64,000 bases of DNA from positions 25,659 through 89,658 of the forward strand of contig CAZKRL010000009.1 in NCBI GenBank assembly GCA_964555295.1. Direction: 5' to 3'. The stretch's first letter is position 1. Each line of letters opens with the position of its first letter. A model generated the notes under the pieces. It saw only the letters and a list, made by a program, of their open reading frames with translations, made no database searches and was not told the origin of the DNA. Source of the DNA: CAZKRL01 sp964555295. Lineage in GTDB: Bacteria > Bacteroidota > Bacteroidia > Flavobacteriales_D > Sanyastnellaceae. Below, one piece after another: positions 34,414-42,460 of the stretch. Both the position numbers and the translations under genes were made by a program.

Positions 34414-36494
34414 TCATCACCGACGATCAATCGCTGCTCGACCTTGAGTTCGACGAACTACGTGAAATGCTGCGCACCTTTTGCCAGCAACCCACTGCAC
34501 AACGGAGGGCAGAAGCGCTAAGACCCCTGCGCGATTTCAAAATCCTCAAGAATGATCTGCTGCTCCTGAATGAATATGCTGGCGTGCGCAACCTCTTGCC
34601 AACCTTACATTTTGAGGAACTCGAGCCCGATCTCAATCTCCTTCAAATGCGCGACAGCGTCTTGAATGAAGATGGCTTTTATCGCATTGACCTGGCAGCA
34701 AGAATGATCATTACCATGCATGAGTCGTTGCAGGGTATTGAACTGGCATCGAACCTGAAAGAATTCATTGAAGCCGTTGCGCCTGAGCCAGCAATTCGTG
34801 AAATGCTCAATGCAGTATTCGATGCGAAATGGCAGGTGAAAGACCAGGCGTCACCGGAGCTCGTCGGAATTCGCGACAACATACTTCAAGTGCGCCGTCA
34901 GATCTCCAAGAATTTCAGCAAGGCAATGAAGGAATGTGCATCGCGCGGTTTCCTTGCTGATACCGGCGAAGCGTTTTTACACAATCGCAGAGTGCTGGCC
35001 ATTTTCACCACACACAAACGAAAGGTGGCCGGCGTGGTGATGGGCTCCAGCAATACCGGTGCTCTCACCTATATCGAGCCCGAGGTCAATGTTGCCCTCA
35101 ATTTCGAATTGGAATCCCTGCAAGACGACGAACGACGGGAGATTCGTCGCATCCTGAAAAAGCTCACAGATCGCATGCGACAGTATGCACCACTACTGCG
35201 CAGCTACCAAAAATTTTTGGTTGAATTAGACTTTCTCCAAGCACGCGCACGCCTGGCCGCTGAGATGGAAGCCACACTGCCAGATCTCGCCGATGAAACT
35301 GTCATTGATCTCATAAATGCCTTTCATCCGTTGCTGAAAATGAAGAATATGGCAGCAGGAAAAATCACCATCCCGCAACACATTTCTCTTGATCGCAGTC
35401 GCAGAATGCTAGTAATATCAGGGCCCAATGCCGGTGGTAAGTCTATCACATTGAAAACCGTAGGACTGTTACAATTGATGTTACAATGCGGACTTCTCGT
35501 GCCAGTATCTCCGGGAAGTAAAATGTGTTTCTTCTCTCTCGTGCTTAGCGATATTGGTGACCATCAGAGTATTGAGAATCAACTCTCCACCTACAGTTAC
35601 AGATTGAAGCGCATGAAGTTTTTTCTGGAACAATGCCACAAACGCACACTCATTCTCCTGGATGAATTCGGCACCGGAAGCGATCCTGACCTCGGTGGTG
35701 CACTCGCAGAAGTTTTCTTTACTGAACTCTACGCAAAAAAATCTTTCGGTGTCATCACCACACACTATGGGAACATCAAACTCTGCGCGGCCCGATTGCC
35801 TCAGGCCGTAAACGGCTGCATGCTCTTTAATACGCAATCCCTGGAGCCAACCTATACACTATCGACCGGACAACCCGGCAGTTCATTCACGTTCGAGGTG
35901 GCCACCATCAATGGAATTCCAGAATCTTTGATTGAACGTGCAAGAAAACTTCTCAGCGCACAAAAGGTAGAGATGGACCGGATGCTAAGCTCATTACAGG
36001 AGGAACGATCGCGCCTTGCCGAAGAAACACAGAACGCCGTGTCTGCAGGTGAAGTGGCCGGAGCTGCGATTGAAGAATATGAGGCAATGCGTTCACGTCT
36101 CGAAGAAAAATTGGAACGACAACAGATTACCATCGAACGCAACAATAAGTTTTTGCATCATGGCAGAAAGATGGCCGAGTTTATCGATGCATACCGACTT
36201 GCCGGAAAGAATAAAGAACTGCTCGATGCTATCAAGAAATACGTCGCGATGGAGAAGACCAAAAAGGAAGATGAGAAGCGAAGTCAGGCCATTGTGAAAA
36301 AAGCGAAGGAGCAAACCGAGAAACGAAAACAACTCAAACGCAATCGTGAGGCGGTGAAAGTGGGTGCAACGGTGCGATTGGAAAACACCAAACAAGTGGG
36401 TACTGTAATGGACATTGATAAAGGCATTGCCACTGTTGCTATCGGCAACTTCAAAACCAAAGTGGATGTCAACCGATTGATTGCTCTTCCTTGA
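34410..36494 (+). CDS. MutS2-like DNA-binding ATPase without Smr nuclease domain
   Basis: 694 residues. The N-terminal MutS core (helical clamp) starts LDLEFDELREMLRTFCQQPT. Walker A is VISGPNAGGKSITLKTVGL near residue 340, Walker B is TLILLDEFGTGSDPDLGG, with the MutS QSIENQLSTYSYRLKRM and TTHYGNIKLCA blocks. A long helical coil (about residues 510-640) then KVGATVRLENTKQVGTV and VDVNRLIALP end the protein. That is where MutS2 proteins usually continue into the roughly 80-residue Smr endonuclease domain, which is absent. MutS2 proteins act on recombination intermediates or collided ribosomes. It overlaps mutA by ATGA and convergent ccmF by 26 bp. Confidence 0.9.
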   Translation: MIITDDQSLLDLEFDELREMLRTFCQQPTAQRRAEALRPLRDFKILKNDLLLLNEYAGVRNLLPTLHFEELEPDLNLLQMRDSVLNEDGFYRIDLAARMIITMHESLQGIELASNLKEFIEAVAPEPAIREMLNAVFDAKWQVKDQASPELVGIRDNILQVRRQISKNFSKAMKECASRGFLADTGEAFLHNRRVLAIFTTHKRKVAGVVMGSSNTGALTYIEPEVNVALNFELESLQDDERREIRRILKKLTDRMRQYAPLLRSYQKFLVELDFLQARARLAAEMEATLPDLADETVIDLINAFHPLLKMKNMAAGKITIPQHISLDRSRRMLVISGPNAGGKSITLKTVGLLQLMLQCGLLVPVSPGSKMCFFSLVLSDIGDHQSIENQLSTYSYRLKRMKFFLEQCHKRTLILLDEFGTGSDPDLGGALAEVFFTELYAKKSFGVITTHYGNIKLCAARLPQAVNGCMLFNTQSLEPTYTLSTGQPGSSFTFEVATINGIPESLIERARKLLSAQKVEMDRMLSSLQEERSRLAEETQNAVSAGEVAGAAIEEYEAMRSRLEEKLERQQITIERNNKFLHHGRKMAEFIDAYRLAGKNKELLDAIKKYVAMEKTKKEDEKRSQAIVKKAKEQTEKRKQLKRNREAVKVGATVRLENTKQVGTVMDIDKGIATVAIGNFKTKVDVNRLIALP

Positions 36495-39351
36495 CTGCCC
36501 GAAGTGAGCCCTTACCTTCTTTGTATCTATGTCGAATGGCCATAGTGGTACCAATCACCATGATCAAACAACCGATCCATAATACATTGATCTGGGGAAA
36601 GACTTGTGCAGTCATGATAAGCATGTCCTTCTCCGAAGAGCTGTGACGTTGCACGGTAAGTTCCAGTCCGCCTGCCTTTTCTGCAAGAGAAAACAACATA
36701 TTGAATCGCTCTGATTTTATTGGATAGACAAATGGAATGGAGTCACCGTAATAAATGATGGGTATCGTGAGCGGATCAGTGTTGATACCATCTGTGATGC
36801 TTGCAAATGCCCGCTTGCCTTTCACTCCCTCGGGCAATCCGGCCGGTATAGAATCTATATTGACCAAACTATCGATGCGCAATGTGACCAGCTCCGTAAG
36901 CCGTATGTCGGTATTCATTGTTACGGTTGCCGTGCGCGGTTCGAGATATCCCAATGAGTCCTTCTTCAACTCATCCACCTCCGTGTGTTTGATGAATGTG
37001 TATAGATCATGACCGAGAGAATGAGCGATGCTTGGTTCACGGCTATTTCCTTTAGGAGAAATGAGCACTGAAGGCTCAAGTACAAAAGCACGTTCTCCCG
37101 GTACGCCCGGTGTCCACGGCTTAATTGTGCTCATCTGTTTTTGGGAAATCTCTGCTGAGCTCACCTCGGTCCACAAACTGTCATCCGCCGCATCTTCCAG
37201 AAACGATTCGCCTGCGATGTGGGTTTTCTTGGCTCTGAACAAGGCACCGAAAACCGTAACATAATCGCCCATTTCATACTGAATGGGCTTGACATCGAAA
37301 TATTCTACCGTGCAATAAACCCGCTCACCACGCTTCACCTTTTCCTTGTAATGAACGAAGTACGGCCCCATCGATAGAGTGTCGCCCTGCAAGAGAATCA
37401 TATCCTGATTGTTCTTGAATTCTTCATTGAGCTCTGAAACATTGCCACGTTGATTGCGTGAGATAAAGTATCCCTGCCAAGTGCTGATCAAAGCCCCCAA
37501 AATCACTAGGGCAAAGCCCACGTGCGCAACACTCGCTCCCATGAGATCAAAGCGACCTTTCAAAAATTTCCAGGCAAAGTGAGCATTGGCAATAACGGCA
37601 AGAATGCATGCCCAAGCGAGCATAAATAGTGGAATATGAAATGTGCCTTCCTCTATCCACCAGGCAAACACCGCAGAGAGCAAGGCAGATATTATCAATG
37701 ACGGCAGGATTTTTTTTGCAAAATCACGGAAAGGGGTATCGCGATATCGCAGATATTGACCGATTGAAATCACCAGAAATAGAAGGAAGGCGAGCGGCAC
37801 CTGAATGCGATGGTAAACATCAAATCTTTCTTTATCCCCGGGAGCTGAGAACTTGTGCTCGGCCAAACGCTTCATCCAGTTCCAACCCGTGGATTCATGC
37901 AATGCTGCGAACATGTTCTCAAACGGTACGAGGAAGATATTGCCCACGTTGACCGAGGTAACTACTGTGATGTGGATAGCAGATAGCACGAGTATCAAAG
38001 CCCCAATGAACATCCAAAACTCACGGCTCCAAAGCGCTTCTTCTTGTTGTGCTGGCTCACGGAATACTTTTCGATAGGCCATGAATATCATCACTAGTGA
38101 TGCCAACAAAAAGATGATGGTCAGGGCAGGGATCCAGGTTCCTTCACCCGGTAAGGCATCCTTTTCAGGCATGATATCGGTGGTAAGTAAATTGCCGAGC
38201 GCCGCGAGCAACAAGACCATGCAAAGTCCCAGGTAACCGGTTCGCCAGTGCTTCAATGGAAAAATCAACCATGTGGCAAGAGCCACAAAGAACAAGAGAT
38301 AAACCAGCAATTGTGCCAGTATACCGCTATCCACGAAGGAGTGCACACTACTGTCACCCAACACACCGCTGCGGGTGAGGAACGTTGAATAAAGCACCAT
38401 CAGAAATGCACTGATGTTCAATATCAGCGAGGCGAATACACTTTTTCCCTTCCTCAAATTCACCACCAGCAAGTGCGCTCCGGCGACCAATAAAAGCCAT
38501 GGCACGAGGGAAGCGTTTTCGACCGGATCCCAGGCCCAAAATCCACCGAATCCCAGCGCTTCATACGCCCATGCACCTCCCATGAGAATGCCGGTACCCA
38601 ATATCATCACCCCGAAAAATGCGAACGGAATTGCGGGCTTCATCCAACCCCGATAATCGCCCGACCAAAGTCCTGCAATCGCATAAGCAAAGGGAATCAC
38701 CGTTGCCGCAAAGCCCAAAAAAAGTGTGGGTGGATGTATCGTCATCCAATAGTTCTGCAACAACGGATTCAAACCTTTGCCATCCATAAAAGGTTTTAAG
38801 GATAGGTAATCAGGTCGCATGGTCCAGGGCAGGCCAACATTGCTAACGTGCTCCCGCAAAAGAGTAAACGGACTGCTTCCAAACTGGAAGTCGCCGAAGT
38901 AAACACCCAGCAACATCGAGGTAAGAAAGGTTTGAACCACCGCCAAAATGGTCATTACACGCGGTTCCCATTCACGACCATATCGGATGAGCAACAAACC
39001 GAGCAAGGCATGCCAAAATATCCAAAGCAGAAAACTTCCCTCTTGACCTTCCCACATACAACTGAATACATACTTCATCGGCATCGCACTGTTCAAGTGG
39101 TCCCATGCGTATTTATATTCATACAGGTGATTGAACAGAATGTAAAGCAAACATCCGATGATGCTGAATACGGATACTACATGGATGACAAATCCTGCTC
39201 GTCCTGCTGATGTATAAACTTTACTACCGCCCTTCGCAGAAAGAAAATAGGAAGCGCCAGCGAAAAGGGCACTCACAAATGATAAGACAACAAAAAAATG
39301 CCCGCATTGACCGGGCCAAAGATGTTCACCGATGTATTGTATTTCGTTCAT
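36469..39351 (-). CDS. ccmF: Cytochrome c heme lyase subunit CcmF (CcsA-type)
   Basis: 960 residues, longer than E. coli CcmF (about 650). About fifteen membrane helices. The WWD heme-handling motif is AWAYEALGFGGFWAWDPVEN near residues 255-275, with YWMTIHPPTLFLGFAATVIP before it and conserved periplasmic histidines. From about residue 640 to 930 a large soluble region is presumably periplasmic, and a final helix (INVLWIGCLIMVIGTTMAI) precedes a basic tail. It transfers heme to apocytochrome c. It is last in the ccm cluster, 14 bp after ccmE. Its 3' end overlaps mutS2 by 26 bp. Confidence 0.93.
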   Translation of the reverse strand: MNEIQYIGEHLWPGQCGHFFVVLSFVSALFAGASYFLSAKGGSKVYTSAGRAGFVIHVVSVFSIIGCLLYILFNHLYEYKYAWDHLNSAMPMKYVFSCMWEGQEGSFLLWIFWHALLGLLLIRYGREWEPRVMTILAVVQTFLTSMLLGVYFGDFQFGSSPFTLLREHVSNVGLPWTMRPDYLSLKPFMDGKGLNPLLQNYWMTIHPPTLFLGFAATVIPFAYAIAGLWSGDYRGWMKPAIPFAFFGVMILGTGILMGGAWAYEALGFGGFWAWDPVENASLVPWLLLVAGAHLLVVNLRKGKSVFASLILNISAFLMVLYSTFLTRSGVLGDSSVHSFVDSGILAQLLVYLLFFVALATWLIFPLKHWRTGYLGLCMVLLLAALGNLLTTDIMPEKDALPGEGTWIPALTIIFLLASLVMIFMAYRKVFREPAQQEEALWSREFWMFIGALILVLSAIHITVVTSVNVGNIFLVPFENMFAALHESTGWNWMKRLAEHKFSAPGDKERFDVYHRIQVPLAFLLFLVISIGQYLRYRDTPFRDFAKKILPSLIISALLSAVFAWWIEEGTFHIPLFMLAWACILAVIANAHFAWKFLKGRFDLMGASVAHVGFALVILGALISTWQGYFISRNQRGNVSELNEEFKNNQDMILLQGDTLSMGPYFVHYKEKVKRGERVYCTVEYFDVKPIQYEMGDYVTVFGALFRAKKTHIAGESFLEDAADDSLWTEVSSAEISQKQMSTIKPWTPGVPGERAFVLEPSVLISPKGNSREPSIAHSLGHDLYTFIKHTEVDELKKDSLGYLEPRTATVTMNTDIRLTELVTLRIDSLVNIDSIPAGLPEGVKGKRAFASITDGINTDPLTIPIIYYGDSIPFVYPIKSERFNMLFSLAEKAGGLELTVQRHSSSEKDMLIMTAQVFPQINVLWIGCLIMVIGTTMAIRHRYKEGKGSLRAVKEEQSIG

Positions 39352-39364
39352 GTGTTGGCTGAAA

Positions 39365-39766
39365 TCAGGAAGCGCTGAGCTGATGCTTTTGTTCGTTGTA
39401 CTTGCTCGGACACTTCATTAATAGATGTGTAGAATGAAATGAACCATCGCCCTGAAAACTTCCTTCGATGGTCACACTCTCACTTTGTTCAAGTCCCATG
39501 GGTTTTCCCTTATCGTCTTGTAACCGCACCAGCACTGATTCTCCCTTAGAATCAATAACATGAAAGCAAGTGAGGTTAGCGTCGATATTCGGATTGTATT
39601 CTACGGCATGAGACTTATCGAAAGTGCCTGTGATTTTGACTTTCTTACCCGGCTCCAGTTTCGCTTCTGTAAAGGTGGCTGAGTCGCTTGATGCGATATA
39701 TGTCGAGGCAACGATACCCGCCACCAGGGCGACACAAATGATGATGATAATTTCTGAACGCTTCAT
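39365..39766 (-). CDS. ccmE: Periplasmic heme chaperone CcmE, Cys-type (CxxxY)
   Basis: 133 residues: an N-terminal anchor (SEIIIIICVALVAGIVASTY) and an OB-fold domain (LEPGKKVKITGTFDKSHAVE; FHVIDSKGESVLVRLQDD; SVTIEGSFQGDGSFHSTHLL). In classical CcmE heme binds covalently to a His in HxxxY. Here the equivalent position is Cys119 in MKCPSKY, giving Cys119-x-x-x-Tyr123, as in the system I* described from Desulfovibrio and archaea. It carries heme between CcmC and CcmF. Its start overlaps the ccmD stop by 4 bp. Confidence 0.93.
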   Translation of the reverse strand: MKRSEIIIIICVALVAGIVASTYIASSDSATFTEAKLEPGKKVKITGTFDKSHAVEYNPNIDANLTCFHVIDSKGESVLVRLQDDKGKPMGLEQSESVTIEGSFQGDGSFHSTHLLMKCPSKYNEQKHQLSAS

Positions 39767-39975
39767 GAATTCTTGCGGTTAGATGCTTCCTCCCATTGAG
39801 ATACCTTTCTATCGAGTCGAAAAAGATAGACCAGTAATCCCACTAAGACAATGAGAACAACCGCTATCACGACTTGTATTTTGCCGCTCTTGTAGAAGAA
39901 CTCTTCCGTGTCACTCGATGCACGCGACGACAACGAAAGCAAAAGCAACATCCATAAACAAAATCCTTTCATCAT
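39763..39975 (-). CDS. ccmD: CcmD-family protein
   Basis: 70 residues: a signal-like N-terminus (MMKGFCLWMLLLLSLSS), a polar patch and one membrane helix (residues about 33-50, IQVVIAVVLIVLVGLLVYLF), then a charged C-terminus (RLDRKVSQWEEASNRKNS). This matches the small CcmD proteins that help release heme-CcmE from CcmC. Too short and variable for a family call without context; position between ccmC and ccmE, with 4-bp overlaps on both sides, makes it convincing. Confidence 0.8.
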   Translation of the reverse strand: MMKGFCLWMLLLLSLSSRASSDTEEFFYKSGKIQVVIAVVLIVLVGLLVYLFRLDRKVSQWEEASNRKNS

Positions 39976-41000
39976 TCAAATAACATTTTATTTCGAAGTA
40001 AGTTGATCCTGAACTGCAGATCATACATCCATATTCCTAAAAGGATGAAACCAGCGCACGCAGGATAGAACACCATTCTCAATGTGCTGTCCAAATCGTA
40101 TTGTGAGAAGGCAGGATTGCCGCTCTTCCCCGGGTGTAATCCCTCGGCAAATCTTGGCATAACCATCAACAACATCACCATTAGAATACAAGCGAAGATG
40201 TTGAATATAGCAGCGAGACGAGCCCGTTTTTCTTCCTCCTGAACCGAACCTCTTAAAACGAAGTATGCGCCATACATAAGTGCAACGACCAGCGCCCCAT
40301 TGAGCTGTGGATCACTTGTCCACCATGCACCCCAAGTAAACCTCGCCCATACTGAGCCGGTTATCAGCCCTAAAATGCAAAACACCATACCGGTGGCGGC
40401 AGAAGAAGATGCCCTGAGGTCGGCCATCAGAGATCGATTGACATCCTTTGACATCAATTGTGCGATACTATGACGGAAAGAGATGAACATTAGAACGAAC
40501 ATGGTAAACCACATTGGCACGTGCCACATGAGATTTCGCATCGACTCAATGATGATGGGCTGATATGGAATCCCATTGATCACCGCATTTTCCGCAGCAA
40601 TTTTTACTGCACAGGTGACCGCGCCCCGACCCATCGTAAAGCCTTTGCTGGTAATAGCTCCCGGCGCAGAGATGGTGCCGTCGATACTGTTGTTGGCGAA
40701 AAAGGAAAAGCGTTGCGACAACAATGTATCGGGAAGTTGAACTCTGGCCTGAATGTGTTGAGACTCTTTGGATAGGATTTCAGCGCAGAAAACCTGACCG
40801 GAATCATTGCGAACGAAGACCTGCAGATCAGAGCTTTGGTCGAAATGAGTGGCATAGCCAAAGAGATCAAACGTGTTCTGACCTGGGGTGAAATCTCCTG
40901 CTTGCACCATGGATCCGCCCGGCTCCATAGGTAGATAAAGCGACATAAATCCTGCGTACAAAAGCAGTGCAGCACAAATCCACTTCAACCCTTTTTTCAT
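39972..41000 (-). CDS. ccmC: Heme-handling membrane protein CcmC with extended extracytoplasmic loop
   Basis: 342 residues from the ATG at 41000. The WWD segment SVWARFTWGAWWTSDPQLNG, followed by LVVALMYGAYFVLRGSVQ, identifies CcmC, which loads heme on CcmE. Classical CcmC has about 240 residues; here about 110 residues after the first helix (FDLFGYATHF to INGIPYQPIIIESMRN) form an extra soluble segment, followed by the conserved LMWHVPMWFTMFVLMFIS. Upstream codons to 41042 are open but add a non-conserved stretch. It starts 10 bp after ccmB and overlaps ccmD by 4 bp. Confidence 0.9.
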   Translation of the reverse strand: MKKGLKWICAALLLYAGFMSLYLPMEPGGSMVQAGDFTPGQNTFDLFGYATHFDQSSDLQVFVRNDSGQVFCAEILSKESQHIQARVQLPDTLLSQRFSFFANNSIDGTISAPGAITSKGFTMGRGAVTCAVKIAAENAVINGIPYQPIIIESMRNLMWHVPMWFTMFVLMFISFRHSIAQLMSKDVNRSLMADLRASSSAATGMVFCILGLITGSVWARFTWGAWWTSDPQLNGALVVALMYGAYFVLRGSVQEEEKRARLAAIFNIFACILMVMLLMVMPRFAEGLHPGKSGNPAFSQYDLDSTLRMVFYPACAGFILLGIWMYDLQFRINLLRNKMLFE

Positions 41001-41010
41001 TCGCCTTTCA

Positions 41011-41673
41011 TTATTCGCGCCAAAGGTACGGGAACATGACAAGAGACAATACCCAAGAAAGTACTCCCAGCGTGATAGTGATCATGAAAGCATACGGATC
41101 TGATACTACACTTTCTGATGCCATTGCTGCCTTGGTCATTTTGACCACAGATAACAAGACTGGCATCAACACGGGAAATCCCAACACGGCCAACAACGAC
41201 ATACCCTGCGAAGCCCGATAGGCAAGGCCCGACACAAATGTGAGCACTGAGCCCATGGCTGCGCTGCCAATGAAAATGGAAAAGAACATCGCAAGTTGAG
41301 ACGCCCCTCTCGGCAGATCACCACCGAAAAAAAGCAAGAAAAAAAGCAAGCCCAAAACATTGAGTACAGACACGAGCAAAGTATAGTAAAGGGTTTTGGC
41401 GAGAATGAGCGATCGCGGACTCACCAAGGTGTATAGGTACATCTGCACTCCGGGCGTTTCAGTTTGAAATGCGCGCATAGTGGTATTGATTGCTACGAAC
41501 AATCCGTTGCTCCACACTGCCGCCACCCAACCATCGGTTGAACTGATTTTTCCTGCCGCGATAAAAACTACATATACAGCTGCTACTGCATACAAAACCA
41601 ATCCAGCTATAGAACTGCGACTGCGGACTTCCATCAGCCATTCGCGATGCAGCAATGCCGCTATTTCTTTCAT
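41011..41673 (-). CDS. ccmB: Heme exporter permease CcmB
   Basis: 220 residues, six hydrophobic segments, normal for CcmB. It opens KEIAALLHREWLMEVRSRSS, a usual start, and the middle has VSPRSLILAKTLYYTLLVSV. With an ATPase (CcmA) it forms an ABC module that energises release of holo-CcmE; ccmA is not adjacent. Ordered ccmB-ccmC-ccmD-ccmE-ccmF on the minus strand, it is the first ccm gene, 10 bp downstream of the sirtuin gene. Confidence 0.93.
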   Translation of the reverse strand: MKEIAALLHREWLMEVRSRSSIAGLVLYAVAAVYVVFIAAGKISSTDGWVAAVWSNGLFVAINTTMRAFQTETPGVQMYLYTLVSPRSLILAKTLYYTLLVSVLNVLGLLFFLLFFGGDLPRGASQLAMFFSIFIGSAAMGSVLTFVSGLAYRASQGMSLLAVLGFPVLMPVLLSVVKMTKAAMASESVVSDPYAFMITITLGVLSWVLSLVMFPYLWRE

Positions 41674-41683
41674 TGCGGTAAAA

Positions 41684-42391
41684 TTAGACGCTCCTCCATT
41701 CTTGCCAAAGTTGTGTAAGACCAGCAGAAGCCCCGGAAGCGATGGCCCGAATACGTCCGCGACGTAAAACCTCAGGTATGTCGGGGTCTACAGCGATAAT
41801 TTCACAATGTGCTTGAGCATAATGAATGAGACTTGCAGCCGGATATACCTGCATCGATGTGCCCACAATCAAAAGGATGTCGCACTGCATAACCAGCGGT
41901 ATAGCTACTTCCAACATCGGTACCGCCTCTTCAAACCAGACAATATCCGGACGCATAGCATGACCTTGCGGACACTTCTCCTCGATACTCATTTCCCGAT
42001 AACCGATATCAACTCTGTAGTGATCCTCAACGACGCATTTCGCTGAGGTAATCTTACCATGCAGATGAAGAACCGATGAACTACCTGCCCGTTCATGAAG
42101 ATCATCTATATTCTGGGTAATGATTTGCACATCGAAAAGTTCTTCCAGATTCTTGAGCACGTTATGACCTTCATTAGGATTTGCGGCGGCAATATTTCTG
42201 CGGCGAGCGTTATAAAATTCCAATACTAATTCGGGATTTTTCTTCCAGCCACGCGGAGTAGCCACCTCATCTATCGAATAATTCTCCCATAATCCGTCGT
42301 TGCCGCGGAATGTTTTGATGCCTGATTCTGCGCTCATTCCAGCACCGGTGAGCACAGTTAGTTTGCGTTTGGCTTTCATTGTGTGAGGCAT
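41684..42391 (-). CDS. NAD-dependent protein deacylase (sirtuin, Sir2/CobB class III)
   Basis: 235 residues. NAD-binding GAGMSAESGIKTFRG near residue 15; the Tyr-x-x-Arg of class III desuccinylases in LEFYNARRRNI; the catalytic His in VLHLHGKITSA; TQNIDDLHERAG; LLIVGTSMQVYPAA. In most CobB proteins four cysteines bind structural zinc; only two are visible (SAKCVVED and EEKCPQGHAMRP). It removes acyl groups from lysines. The ATG at 42391 is used; a second ATG at 42379 starts MKAKRKLTVL and equally fits. It is upstream of ccmB by 10 bp. A near-consensus -7 box (TAATCTTG, 42401-42408) precedes it. Confidence 0.92.
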   Translation of the reverse strand: MPHTMKAKRKLTVLTGAGMSAESGIKTFRGNDGLWENYSIDEVATPRGWKKNPELVLEFYNARRRNIAAANPNEGHNVLKNLEELFDVQIITQNIDDLHERAGSSSVLHLHGKITSAKCVVEDHYRVDIGYREMSIEEKCPQGHAMRPDIVWFEEAVPMLEVAIPLVMQCDILLIVGTSMQVYPAASLIHYAQAHCEIIAVDPDIPEVLRRGRIRAIASGASAGLTQLWQEWRSV

Positions 42392-42429
42392 AGTTAATGT
42401 CAAGATTACACTTTACCCAAAAAGCGGAC

Positions 42430-42437
42430 TATTTTTG
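42430..42437 (+). promoter_or_regulatory. Candidate -7 box TATTTTTG for the helicase gene
   Basis: Exact TAnnTTTG, 23 nt before the ATG at 42461 in the short gap divergent from the sirtuin/ccm operon. A poly-T run follows at 42443-42451. No -33 TTG at the expected spacing. Confidence 0.4.
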
Positions 42438-42460
42438 CACGATTTTTTTTTGAAACCTGA

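Noticed and set aside
36093..36554. Antisense open frame of 153 codons across the end of mutS2
   Set aside because: Lies wholly over conserved genes, Phe/His-rich; a shadow frame.
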